From Brachypodius melanocephalos (Eukaryota; Chordata; Aves; Passeriformes; Pycnonotidae): DNA of 64,000 bases. Position numbers and translations under genes: made by a program. Location of the stretch: the NCBI GenBank assembly GCA_013398615.1, contig VZSR01001685.1, positions 49,551,282 to 49,615,281 on the forward strand. The letters run 5' to 3'. Each line of letters opens with the position of its first letter. The stretch's first letter is position 1. The notes beneath the pieces are model-generated. The model ran no database searches and was not told the DNA's origin. It saw nothing but the letters and a program-made list of their open reading frames with translations. This document shows, piece after piece, positions 47,601 to 60,700 of this stretch.

Positions 47601-49540
47601 TCAACCTTCATGAATTTCTTATTTGAATTATTAGTGTGCACCCAGTATGGGTTGCAACATCTCATGTAACAGATGAAATCTGGGTTTTAAGTGATCAGCA
47701 GTTAACAAATAGCTTTCAGGCTAATTAATGTGAGCTAAGGAAAGGATTATTTCTTACTCTGTATCTAGTAGGAGGTGGAATGAAATAGACTGAAGAGCAT
47801 ATCTTCATGCCAGGCACAGAATGCTGCCTGTTAAAGCAAGATTGTACTGGCCAGGGAATCAAGAAATGCCTCTACAGTGTAATCATGTTGATGTTATGAT
47901 CAGACTTATTTTTTAATCATATTTTGCTTCCAATTAAAAAACGGCTAACAGCTGTCACAAAATTTAAAGATAAAGTGAGAGAAACCTCTTGCCTTTTTTT
48001 GAAAAGTGTAGACAAGGGAAACCACATTGGTCTTCTATTCTTTTCTTTCTGAGTCGAACTATTATTTTGACCAGGAAATGCATCTGTAAAGCATCAGGCA
48101 ATCCTTTGTTGTGTGTATGTGGTTAGAAGGTCATGTAACAATGCTGAGACTGTGGCTTGTTCAAAGGTTGAATACAAGGAGGTAACTCCCTTGGATGTGT
48201 CTGTCTATGGGGAAATGTAAGGAGGGAAAAGCAGGTTTCCTGTTAGGTGCTCCATATCCCTCTGTTTCCAGTTCTTGAAGTTCAGTGTGAGCTGAGCTGC
48301 AACTCTCTGCCAAGATTAGCAGCATGACTCTCAGACAATGACTTCTTTAAAGTGTAGGAAAAGACAAAGGAGTTGTTCTTGGCTTTGCAACACAATTGCT
48401 TATTAGTGCTTGTAGCATAAGGCAGGCTAGGCAGATAACCAGACATTTGACTTCTCTGTTATTAGCAACAGCTTCTTCTTGTTTCAAATCCTTTTTGGCC
48501 CTCCAATGGTGATTTTCTCTCAGAATACAGTGAGAAAATCCCTAACTCTTTCAGATGTACATCTTTTTTTTACTCAGAAGGTTAACTGATACTCAGAAAG
48601 AAGTTGGCCATCACTCAACAAGGAAGAGCTGCTTCTGAGGGTTTTGATATGTGATTATTTCCATTATTTGACCAGATCATGTTATGGATAAACACAAGGC
48701 TGAACTGCAGCAAAAGAGGTGTTTTGGAAGAGATGGAGAGTGATGTAGGCACCAAAACCTGAGGCACAGAGCAGAGCATACACATTTCAAGTGAACAGTA
48801 ATCCACCATGTGTCTCAGCATTTTGCCAGACCAGGATGATGTTGTGGTCCTGATTAAACCCTCCTGGTGAACTCTATGGCCACCCAAGACCCTTAATTCA
48901 TATTCAATAAGAATAGCTCAGTGCTATGTGAGGCTTCATGGGCATTTCCATGCCCAGATGTCCTAACCATAGAAGGATGCTCTAGGCAAAAATTGTCCCT
49001 TGTACACAACTGCCATTTGGCAGCTGAAGGTGTCATTCCCTTGAGAATGTTTTAAAGGTAAGTTAAGACAAATTTAAACAAATAAGAAAGGGTTTTCTCC
49101 AGAGAAGATTACAGAGAAATACAAATCAGCTTCTGGCCACTGGATTTTTGGAAAAATATAACTAAAACAAATTGTTTTTCTTAAAGTTATTTAAGTCCTC
49201 CAGTGTCTGTACTGATGGCTGCTCTCATCATACTGATTTATATAAAGTAGGTTTGCTACCAAATCTCACAAACCTTTTATGTGATTCTGCTGAGGTGCTG
49301 GGAAGCCCAAGGACTGTTCAAAACCAAACATCTCAGCATCATGAAGCCAGCTGAAGTTCCCTGAATGCCTCATCCAAACCAGAGAGATCTACCTCTTCAA
49401 AGCCTTCCAAAAGAAGTATTTACAGTACTGACAGCACTGCAGGGACCCCAGTAGTGCTTCATGTGCTGTTGGTTTGTTGGAGTTATTTATGATGCAGTAA
49501 ACTTAACTTTTAGACATCTCTCTCTTCTGACATGGACTTG
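44623..49540. other. unique non-coding sequence, no gene seen
   Basis: No recognised repeat. Open frames are short; 46860-48615 has essentially none above 60 codons on either strand and no repeat that I can detect. A hairpin lies at 47046-47081 and a 9-bp perfect stem (GATTTTCTC/GAGAAAATC) at 48511-48540. Confidence 0.55.
47046..47081. other. short inverted repeat (hairpin)
   Basis: GTAGGGTT (47051-47058) pairs perfectly with AACCCTAC (47065-47072) across a six-base loop. The outer TTCCT (47046-47050) pairs with AGGAA (47077-47081), leaving a four-base bulge. Arms are shorter than a normal microRNA precursor, and no terminator role is expected in this setting. Confidence 0.6.
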
Positions 49541-49888
49541 CAGAGCCCGCCCTGCCCCTTCCTTTGGGACACATAAAGGGCAGATGTGAGAGCAGGAGGA
49601 GTCTGAGCCAAGGCAGGAACAGGAGCCCTCTTCAGAGCCCAGCCATGATGGCCTGCACATCACCTGGGGAGCATCCCTCCCCACAAACTGAGCCAGCTGC
49701 AAACTGCTCCTGACAGCTTAATTTCTCCAAGGATGTCTTTAATGGACAGGCTCTGCATCTCTCCTATTGACTTTTATGAAGGGTGTCGCACTTCTGTTCT
49801 TTTTGTCTTGTAGCAAAGAAAGCTCAGAAAGTATAATAGAGTGACAAAACCATTTAGATTAAAAAAAAAATTGAAGAATCTTTTGTAG

Positions 49889-49956
49889 TTTTGTTTGTTT
49901 GGTTGGTTGGTTGGTTTGGTTTGGTTTTTGGTTTGTTTTTCTTTTTTTTTTTTTTT
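49889..49956. repeat. GGTT/TTTG low-complexity tract ending in poly-T
   Basis: (TTTG)n passes into (GGTT)n, (GGTTT)n and finally a T run before CAG. Simple sequence, with no element body recognised next to it. Confidence 0.9.
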
Positions 49957-52900
49957 CAGTTAAAAACGAAGGTTAAAAAATGAAAGTAAAATTACAAGTC
50001 CCACAAAAAACAGACTTGAAGAAACAGAGCAGTATATAGTAAATTGGTATAATCCCAATTTACATATCAATATTTTTTTTCTGGACTTCTGATGACACAC
50101 TGAGGATGATACTAAAAAAGCAGATAGTGAAACAAGTAACATGGCAAAAAGGATTCTCCACAGAGCAAAGCAAAAGGGAGGTGTGACCTCCGTGAAGGTT
50201 TGGTTGATTTGGAAGAGATGAAGCAGGGAAGGTGTGGAGCAGGTTCCAATAACCAGAATGAAGCTGTTTAGAGATTATATAAAATACTAAACAGTCTGAA
50301 AAGCATCTCCCCCTGCCACAGGAAAATAAAGATACCACCAAGGGAGTGTACCACATTAAAACTTGACACGGACAAGTAGCTTATTTATTCATGGTCTTCA
50401 ATTAACTCTTTAAGAAATTGCAATCCTTGCACTCCCTCTTTCACATCTTTTTGCCTGCTTCATGTCTGAGGATCATGTATTGTCCACTTCATCATGTTTT
50501 ATTTATTTTATCAGCCCTTGTTTCTTCCAGGGAGCCCAAAAATACATTTCCATGGGAAAGACATCAACTCCGAGCAAAATGTGATCATGATTCCTGGCTG
50601 TGGAAGATTTTTCTTTCTACAGTCAAAGGTTCATTTATGTTCTTGCCATGGAAATACAGGTGCAGGAAGAAAACAACACGAGCAGTGGAGCTCAGTGTCG
50701 TGGCTGTGATCCTCACCCAGGCCAGCTGTGTACTTCAATAGAAGGGGCTGCATTTCATGAGATCCTGTCTTTAGATCATGGGTAAGTTCTCTTTGCTTCA
50801 TAGTTTCACAGATTATTACTGTGGCAAGAAACGATGAAAACATGTGAAAGTCCAAGAAAATACTGGCAATCAAACTGAGACAAGTGAGTAGGACTCAAGT
50901 TTAAGTTTGTCTTGACTTCCTGCAACAGAACCAACAGAGAAAATAGAGGACACACATAAAGTGCAGGAGGCTTTCTTCATGCTATTAACAAAACAGTAAA
51001 ACCAGAACAATTATTACTTTTACACCTTCCGTTCTGGGTGGTGTTAATCAGTACAAGGAGCTGCCATGTCCAAATATGTGTGAAGTTATAAAATCTGAGG
51101 GGTTTTAGATGCTTCAGTGGAAGATGGGCTGGAAGGGATTGAGGACAAGGAAAGCAGAGAGCAAAACTCGTTGTGGTGGAAGTCATTACACACTTAGTAT
51201 TGACTTCTCTGTCAGATTAAATCTGTTACACACAGGGGCAACAAGAGTCCTGTCATACTGCATATTTCTAACTGAACAAAACCCTTGCCAGTAAGATAAA
51301 GCTGGCTGCTATGGTTCTGGGTTTGTCTGAAGAACAGCTGGAGGATATGTGAATTTGAAGCTGCTCTATAGGACCCTCATTTGATCTTGGATGTGAAGAA
51401 AGTCATTAATCTAAACTCCATGACCTACATGCAGTTTTGGAATTTGCAAAAGGTCTAAACTACAACCTGTGTAGTTTCTTTCCTACAGCCAACATCTCCC
51501 TTCCTAAAGGAGTGTGAATCCATAAAATTTCAGTAAAAGTATCAGTAAGTTCTATAGGTACTTCATACTGTAAGCACCATTCGTTTTCTGACCCTGGAAA
51601 CACAGTTGATTGAGTGATTCTTTAAATCTCTGACCTAAATCTGCTGCAGTTCCTTGGAGAGAGTCCATGAATTTTAGTGGGTGTTGGATTAGCTCCTGAG
51701 GGAGTAATTTCCTAAGCAGTAAAAGATGCAATGCCGATCTGCATGGGAAAGAGGCTGTCCAGGTGGATGAGTGTCATTTTGTTATATGACCAGAGGTCTG
51801 TGTATGGCATCCATCCATGGTGGCAGTCGGGCTGTAGGAGGTAAGATGAGGGGACAACCACCCCCTTGCCTTTCCCACTGTAATTGAAGTTGAGGCTTTC
51901 CAACCTGATTTTCATGATATATTGGGCCAAGATGTCAAGGCCTGCAGTCCTTACTCAGTTAGCATTCAGACAGACCTCTCCCTCAAAGCAGAGGAAGCTC
52001 TAGATAAGAAAATACAAAGTCGGGGTGAAGAGCCAATTGCCTTTTAACCACGTTTTCTTACTGAAATCCACACTGCTCTTGTGTGACAGATGGCTTTTGG
52101 CACGTGTGTCAGCACACAGCAGGAATGACAGCTGGAAGTTTGCTGGACACATTCCCATATTCTTTGGCCACTCATGTGGGAGACAGATGTGTTTGCAATG
52201 CAGCCGTGTCTGAATCCTGCTCCAAAAGGCAGGCGTGGATACAGGGCTGCAGGGTTTGACCACTCAGACCCTTCTCAGCTGGCCAAGAGTTTTGTGTATG
52301 CATCGCCTGTGAGAGCTGGGCGGATGGCAAATTTTACTCTTTCAATTTGTCTTATATTTCATTACCCCCTTAACTTTTTAATTTGACTGTTCTAATAAAA
52401 TAATCAAATTTTATGAGGCTAGGGTTTTTTCTGCTTGGTAGGCAAACATCACAGATATCAAATTGGAGCACAAAGACAAATACTGGGGATCATCAAGACA
52501 TCCTGTATCCATAGTGATTCATTTATAATGCATTAAACTTATAGTGCTATAGGCTAGTTCAACTGTTCAAACACATTATGAAGAGTGTTCCAGATAACTC
52601 CACCTTGGGAATGGCAGATATTTCAGGAAGTGATGTGCCCAGGGAGCATAAAAAGTAAAATGTGTTGTCATGAATGGTTTAAATAGGTGATCTGAGATTT
52701 TGGCATCCTGAAGGCAACATTAAATTAGTCTTCCAACTATTTTGTTGCATTTACTGCTCAAATTTCTTGAAAAAATATGAAAGATAATTTGAAGGGGCAC
52801 ATTTCTTGCTAAAGACAGTATTGGTTTGTTTCCCAACACACAAACTTAGTAGAGACAAGGAACAAATCATCACCTTTATGTTCTATGAAATAGGAAAATC

Positions 52901-55362
52901 ATTTTGCAGTAATTTTTGCTCCCTTCTTTTGGTGGCAATATTTATTAACAGGCTTGGAGCCCTGATGGACCCAGGCAAAGCTTAATGATGTCTGACAAGC
53001 CGTTCACAGTAAAACTGGTTAATGTCACCTTCACTTAGCCAAGATGATTTAACTTCTCTTGCCCCTTAGCCCATTATGTCAAAGAGATAACAATAAATAC
53101 TTGGGAAGTAAAAATTAGTTTTACTTCTGTGTTCAAATGGAAGCAATACAATAAACAAAGCCTGTTCATTTTCTATACACTGCTTAAATCAGGAAATCTT
53201 TTCCCAGCAAAACTCTGTCTTGGACAGACAACCTAATCCCACAGCATTTACTCAGGAAAATGCCCACGGTGCTGGAGATCCCCACTGCAAAGGAAAAGTC
53301 ACGTACATTTCTCTCTTCTAAATGATACTGGAAAGCCTTTGCAGGTTCATTGAATTTGTTTCTGTCACATAGGTTTCTCTGCCAGTACATAAGGAAATTG
53401 TAATTAAAGACAGCCAAAAATGTTCCGAATTATTAGTCTTAACTGTGTTGTGTTCAAAGATGAGAGTGCAGAAAATGGAAAAAACAATGAATGAACAATA
53501 GACAGCATCAACTTTAGCTTCTAATTTTTTTGCCTGTCCTTGTGGGGAGAAGTTCCAAAAGAAACTGCCCTATTAAAAATTATGTTTTATGCCAATAAGT
53601 ATTGTAAAAAACATATTCTTATGCTTATCATGGATAATTTAAATATTAATAAATGGCAGGAGTAACTAATTACTATGATAATTAAGTAATTACTGTAATA
53701 TTAAATTCAGGTGCATCCAAAAGAAGGCATCCTAAGACACCACAGATTTAAAACCTAATAGAATATTACTTATCTCTGATTGCCTGAATTACATGATTTC
53801 TCTGTAACAGGAAAACATCATCTAGATAAACAGCCTGTGCTTTTCAACCAGAGACACCATTATCTTCAATCAAATTGTATTTACCTGGTTACAGGAAAAA
53901 CATAAATAAAATTCTCATCCAGACTTGCATTGTCTTTCCACCAATGATGTTAAAAGTGCCATGTCCTAAATGTGAAGTTTGTTTCCCCCAGATTTTGATG
54001 TGTTGTTATATTCTCACGAATCATGTACTTGGACTTGGGCTGAGCAGAGTTCAGAGGATGTGAAGATGAGATAAAATTCCTGAGGAAGAAAAGGGTTTTT
54101 TACACTTAAGGGCTTTTACATATATTTTTCTGCACTATTTTTGGAAGAGAAAAATTTAACTTGTAGGGCTTTGCCACATCTGTGGCCTGTTTGTATAACT
54201 CTTTCCCAGATCATATTATTAACTGTTTTATGTAAATTAATAACCCATTCACGTTAGAGCTGGAACTCAGTTTTTGCCTTTGTTGCAGGAATTTATCAGC
54301 ATGTTGGTTTTTTTTATCTAACCTACTTCTCTGAGGTATTTCTCCAGTATTCTCAGGGGCTTATATAAGGTGAAACTCTTTCAAATAGGTCAAATACCAT
54401 TTTTTGTCCTATAACTACTTTTAAGCTTGATTCTGCACAATTTTATGTAAGCAGCCCTGGAAGATGATATGAATTTTCGTCAGAGGCTTTCTTTTCTGAA
54501 GTTGTGTCTGTAACCAAGAAAAGTTTCCAAATTAATGTCCATGTTTACTCCCAAAGCAGTTACATGAGTAACTCTTTATAGCATTTTATGACTGTGCTAT
54601 ATTCACATAAATTATTGAATATTCAGTTTAATAACGAAAAATAAAGCACTTTCAAGGACACAGCTCAGAAAATGAGGCCAAAGTTTGTAAAGATGACTAA
54701 ATTTCCCCCCTCTATGAAGAAACAAAACAGGATGGAATTAACCAATCTGAAAGAACCCTTCCTCATAACTCTATGGATATAAAGACTTAAACTCTCTAAA
54801 ATAATCATTTTAACAAGTCTCTTAGGTTTTTATGCTGCTTCAAGAAATGACCTTACATCAGGATCTCAGCTTCCGTTCAGCTGCTTCCAGCGCTCAAAAT
54901 CATTTGTCCTGACCCAGATGCCCACTTCAGAGTAGACTGCACTCCAGGTAGTTTTGTGACTTGTTTTCACAGCTAATGGTAATAGCCATTGCCTAGAAGC
55001 CCCTCTCTAGAATTCTGACTGAAGTGGCCACAAATATTTTAATTTTCATTTGGTAGCAGATTTCCAAAACAAAAAAAATGATATATCCATGATTCTCCTG
55101 TTTGTCCAATGATATTTGTCTTATTAATTGATAAAACCAAGCCGCAACAATTTGGTTTGCTTGCATCATGACAAAATATGTCAGAAATTATGAGGTGACA
55201 TTTGCAGTCTATTTGCATCCTTGACATTAACAGTTTCTATTACAGATTGTGTATAAACCGCAAAACAATAAAAGGTTTGCACGCATATTTCAAAACATGT
55301 AACAAAAAAAGTAAAGAAAGAGCACAGTTAGATTCTTAAAAACTGCTTTTTAGAGTCTTTCC

Positions 55363-55460
55363 TTCTGTAATAAATATTATTTTATTACCCTTCTAAGGTC
55401 ATATAATAAATATAATAAATAAGATTTCTGTAATGAATATTACATTATTACCCTTCTAGG
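55363..55460. repeat. diverged direct repeat, about 35 bp, spaced
   Basis: TTCTGTAATAAATATTAT... ending CCCTTCTAAGG (55363-55398) recurs with a few changes as TTCTGTAATGAATATTAC... ending CCCTTCTAGG (55426-55460). The spacer between them is itself made of ATAATAAAT units. Confidence 0.85.
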
Positions 55461-55801
55461 CATTTGGATTGTTCCTGTGAGAGAGTTAGCTGAAAATTTC
55501 TAGAATATCTCAACAGTTAATGAAACAAACAACCAAACATTATAAGCATAAAAGTTACTCAGCTTGCAAACATTGGATTTTTACTTTTTTCTTCACACTG
55601 CATAACATCGTATTTCACTTTTTTTAAAACTGCATAAAAATTCCAGGAAGATTGCAATGACCTGACAAAGAAGACCAAATTTTAAAAGGATAAGTAGTTT
55701 GGGGGTTTTGTGATGTAATTGAGTTCATTCCCTGGGAGAAGAATCATTCAGAGGAAACTTTTTTATTGGAATTGTTTCATTGCAGATGTGATGCCGCAAA
55801 A

Positions 55802-55856
55802 GGCTTGTATTTTTATGTTGTTACAGGCTCCAGGGGGCTTGTATTTTTATGTTGTT
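55802..55856. repeat. 21-bp perfect direct repeat, 13-bp spacer
   Basis: A 21-base unit starting GGCTTGTATTTTTATG lies at 55802-55822 and again at 55836-55856, without mismatch. Confidence 0.93.
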
Positions 55857-57607
55857 TTCAATGATATGAGCAGTAAGAGAGTGAAATTATCATCCAGTTT
55901 ATGGGATACAGAGGTTAACTGGGGAGATAAACCGGGCAAGAGAACAAGGTTGCTCCAGGGGTGGGACCACTGTGGGCAAGAGTGAGTTGATTGAATGGAT
56001 TTGGAGACTGTGTTCTCTCCTTTTCCTGAGATATTCTAAAGAGTCATACTTGGAAAAATGTTGCCTGCCTACGAATAAAGCAGTGAATCTTGTCCGGGGC
56101 TGTTAGCCCAGTGCTTCCCATGAACAAGGTGTGTGATGGCTTTGCCATAACAAAGAACTGGATTTGGGCTTTACCAAAGTACTTTCATATTTCTTACAGC
56201 ACATCTTTAAACACAAATCAGCTGGTCAGCTCTGCCTTTCTTTCCAGCTTTACCTCCTCTAGAGGTGTAATCACAGGAGAATAACAACTGCCCTGGAGGC
56301 TGGTGTAGGTGATTACCAGATCACCACACTCCGTGTCTACTTACAGACTTGATTTACACTGGAAGAGCTGGGTGAACCATCTGCCAGTCACCAGAGCAAA
56401 TGATCAGCAGAAATAGGTTGATTTCTGCTATTTGTTGTAGCTGTTTCTCTTGTGGTATATGGGGTGATTCCACATCACAAAGAATGAGGGGAAAACAGGA
56501 TACTGTGATCTCAACTTGATGCATCCAGCAAACAGAAGCTATAACACAGAAATATCTTGCTCAGCAACACACCTAAATAAGAGACCTCAACACTGATTTG
56601 ATAACCAAGTCTGATCAGTGGAAAAAAATATTTTAGATTTTCTTGGAGGTGTGAATGAAACAATTTTTCACAATCTGTTCCATGATGAGCTAATATCTGA
56701 GGGCAAGTCCATCAGGTCTGATTTCCATGAGGTGAAGGTTCAATCCCATAGCTGGATGTCAGATGAAGGTAGAGTTTATATTTTTACTGCAGATAAATGG
56801 TTTGGCCATTTTGGTGAAGACTCAATTTGCAGCTAGCAAAAAATCCTAAGCATGGCTGCAGAATCTCTAACATGTTCTCAGGCCTTTTTTGCAAAGGGGA
56901 AGGTTGCATCGATGAGGAGACACTGGAGTGTGGTATAGCAAGAATTCAGAAAGTGTAGCTGAATTTATGACTGCTGGAGATTTTTAAAGGATGTAGCCAC
57001 CTCACTTGGTACCAGGCCAGTCTTATTCCATTGACTTAAACCCACAGACACATTTCACTCACTGTGAATGAGACTGGGTTTTTTTCCTAAAATATTTAGT
57101 TCTGCAGCTATCCTCTGAGGCCCAGGAGGAATGTGCCTGGTGCTGGGAAGAGTACAGAACATGTTGGATTTGGCTGAGATGATTGTGTTGGTTGCTCACT
57201 GAATGTTCTCATGTCTCCTTGGTCTTGTGTTCAGCTTTGTCCCTTGGGAGTTGTGACTTGAGAGGGAGTTTTATGTACATTCACAAGAAATCTGTAGCTG
57301 AGGACTCAAAACTTCTGAAAACTCAAAGCTTTCTTACATAGATTTTATAAAAAGCCCAAATGAGAGTCATGGAAAAACTGTCTTTGGAATCATACTGCTT
57401 TCTGACAAGATGTGTTTTCTTGGGAGAATGGTGAATCATCTCTAACATTTCCTAAGATATTGACCTCATTGGTGATGTAGCACACAGAGCCACTGTTCTC
57501 CTCACTGACTAGGGAAGCCACCACTTCATTTATTGCTATGATTAGTGTTATGCTGTGTTATTTTTCAAAGTCCAGTGTCCAGAGCTTTTTAATTCTCCTA
57601 ATTTCAG

Positions 57608-57790
57608 AGTTCCACGCAAAAGCATGAAAAGCCAAGTGCTGAAGAACCAAAAGAAAACTGTCAAGAAGAGGAAAAAGAACAAAGAAAAGGAAGATTGCTC
57701 AAGTGTAGTTCAACTTTACCAAATAAACCATGAGGACTTAGTGACTTCCAGATATCATCCAGACAGATTTGTAGCCCCCACAATTCACAG
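57608..57790 (+). CDS. candidate internal coding exon of an unidentified gene
   Basis: A 183-bp segment (61 codons' worth) is open in one frame. It is preceded by a strong acceptor (CTTTTTAATTCTCCTAATTTCAG, pyrimidine-rich with a branch-like CTAAT) and followed by a good donor (CACAG/GTGAAG). It would begin with one base completing a codon and end with two bases, so skipping it would keep frame. The translation starts VPRKSMKSQVLKNQKKTVKK, has a strongly basic Lys-rich first half, then a mixed, ordered-looking half ending DRFVAPTIHR. Lysine uses both AAA and AAG, so this is more than an A-rich run, and a stop (TGA) follows right after the donor, as expected in an intron. I recognise no protein family. 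No partner exon was found within the window, which could be an effect of long introns. It could also be a chance frame or a decayed exon. Confidence 0.3.
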
Positions 57791-60700
57791 GTGAAGAGAA
57801 AATGAACACTCACATGGCTGTGCACACCTCAAGCCCCTTCCCCAAAGGGAGCTGCAGGCTTGTCCTGACTTTGGACACTTCTTGAGGGGTCTGAATCTCC
57901 CCTAATGCGTGGAGGAGAGCATTCCCTTGGCTGATACAGCTGCCTCCATCCACAATTCGCATTCCTGAGAAACCACGTGAAGGACAGAGGGACTGCGGAG
58001 TCATTGCTCAGTGTACTGAAGAAAACTTTAATAGAAGACAGTACAACAATAATCATGATGAGTATCAATGATAATGAAGAAAACACTTGTAGATTAGCAC
58101 ATCTCCCTGGAATTTCCCAAGCCCTTGGGCACCTAAAGCTGAGGAGCTGCTTTCTATCATGAGGGTGATTGAGAAACTCAGGTGTGGCTAACCAAGAAAC
58201 TGGATTCACTCACCATCTCAGCTGTACAAGAAGCCCAGAAGAAATCAATGAGTAGTGCAGAAACTGAAGAGCCAAGAACTGAGCTCAGAAAACAGGATCT
58301 AACTAAACTGCACCACATAAGACCTTAAACTCTTGTCAGTTTCCAAACCCAAGCATTAATTTTTCCAACCATCTGTCAACTCTAGTTATTATTTTCAATT
58401 CTGTTCACCATACAGAAAATGGTGAAGATGTGGACATTTTTACATATCAAGCATCTTCTGATTAGATTAGATTTCTGATTAGAGCATCATCATCTTTTCA
58501 GAGAATCCCAGTTTATCCTAGTTTTTGAAAATTACTTTGAAAAAACAAAAAATTATCCCAGAATTTTCATCATAATCCAAGTTTACAAGATGTGGGTGTT
58601 TTGTTGTTGTGTGGGTTTTGTGGGTTTTTTATTTAGTTTTGGTTTGATTTGATATGGTTTTTTATGATACAACTTTATCTATCAGACTAAATGTAGAGGC
58701 AGGGCTCTTGTGCAAAGAATATCTCACAGCAAGGTACCCTTGCCCAAACTTTAGGGTAAGAGTATAAAATTATTCTTAATTCTGTCTGTCATTTTTATTG
58801 AAATGATGAATAGGAAATCAACACTATATACTGTGCTTCAGGGTATCTTCATCATAAGACTATTTGTATCCAGAAGCGTAGATAAACTAAACCTCAATTA
58901 ACCAAATCTGGTTATAATCCTTCGCTATGGGCACTCAGCATATTTAAAAAGAGGTAACACTGTTACTTGTTAATTTAGCTAAAAAAGAGCAATAAAACTG
59001 TCTGCTTAAGAAGAAAAAGCATAGCTAATGGTCACTGTCTGCTGGATTCCTGAAATCTTCTGGACTAGCCTAAGCCTTTATTGCATCAGCCCCAGTGATT
59101 TCAAGTTCCAAGGCTGGTCTTCAGACCCAGATACTCCATATACCTGCACAGTTCATAACTGAACATCCAATTTTGCTTTCACTGAAACTATTTCCTGTAT
59201 TTCTCTGACTTTTGTGCAAGCCAATGGCAAAGATTTCAAGAAAAGAAATATTTCAAATGAGTACTGCCAGCTTCTGGGCCTGAACTCACCTCTATGTATA
59301 CAGCACCCTCAACCCACCAAGAAAAGGTCTGCTTCCATGATTTATATTTTCTTTATGGAGCTGAGTGTTCAAAATAGATGTGTATGTATCAGTATGCCTT
59401 AAGGATGCACAGTTGCCTTTACTACTGTGAATCAGGATAGAAATGGGATTCCTCAGGTTACGTGGTTGCTTTATTCCCAGCATCTATAAAGTCCCATTTT
59501 GACCCTGGATAATGCCCTTGGTTCCCCCATCACTTAAGACAATCACTTCTATGAGTGTAGCAGTAGCATTATAGCCCATGAACTTACAACACTTTAAGGT
59601 ATAAGGAAAATTGTCCCCCAGTCCCAGCACAAAGCCATAAGAAAGCCACTGTGCTCTTAGTCTGTTATTTGGTCACTTCCTATCAAGATTTTCTACAACT
59701 CAGTTGTTTCAGAAGCAATAAAAAGCAGAATTATATGTGTCAGTATTTGTTAGAAAATTGTTTGGTTTATGGCTAAAATAATGATGCTGGATTTAGAAAG
59801 AGCCCAAATCCTCAGTCACACAGTGTTATTCAACAGGATAAATGAAGAATCTGGTCAAGTAAATTACCTGCTCATGCCAACTGTTCACTCTAATTTTATC
59901 GTGATTTCCACCACTGTTGCATATACACATTTAAACTCTTCTTTAAGTGTTTTCTCCTTAAAAAAAAAAAAGGCTTACCAAATTTCCACTTAGAAATCAA
60001 ATACTTGATAAAATATTGCATTTCAAGTACCTGATTGTTGTCTCAAATAATTTTTTTGCTGTGAATATTAAAGCTCCAAGGAGATTTTGCTCTAACATTA
60101 TCTTTGTCAATTTGAAGTTCATTTGCCTGCAGGTCTATGACAGATGCTGTTATATCTCACTGGATCCTGAGGTTTTATGAGTGATTTCTGAATTTTAAAA
60201 AAAATCCCAAACAATTATTTTAAACACCAGTTCAGTTCTTCTCAACCTGCTTTTTATAGGAAATAAATGATTGGTTTTGACTATTTCAAGAGTGTACTTT
60301 TAAAAATAACTGTCAGTGTAACAGGGGTCAGCTTGCATTCTAGAATAATACTGCAGTAATTGTTCTTGGATCTTTCACTGCTGTACTTTTGGGTGTTGGA
60401 GTTGTTTATGAGATGATGTGAGCACTGCAGAAAGAGAGAAAGGTTCCCAGTGTGACCCTGACCCAACATAAATCAAGAGCAGCTCTTGCTAAAGCTCATT
60501 ATGAGATTGGTGAAATAGAGAGTAGCTTCCAGCCCAGCCTGACTCCTCTTAAACAGTGCTTTGTGTCAAGTGTGGAATCACTTTTAATGGCTTTGGATAA
60601 CAATTCATCTGAGCAGCATGCTTCACAGCTCTGTCAAACCTGATGTCATGCCATCTTTCCCCAGATTTTTTCCTGGTTTTTAATTTTTAAAGAAAGACAG

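Larger units (their letters stand above)
49957..57607. other. unique non-coding sequence, no gene seen
   Basis: Long AT-rich stretch with no recognised transposon. Holds two small diverged or spaced duplications (55363-55460 and 55802-55856). A frame at 56618-56836 (+) has protein-like composition but no good acceptor. Nothing else is supported. Confidence 0.5.
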
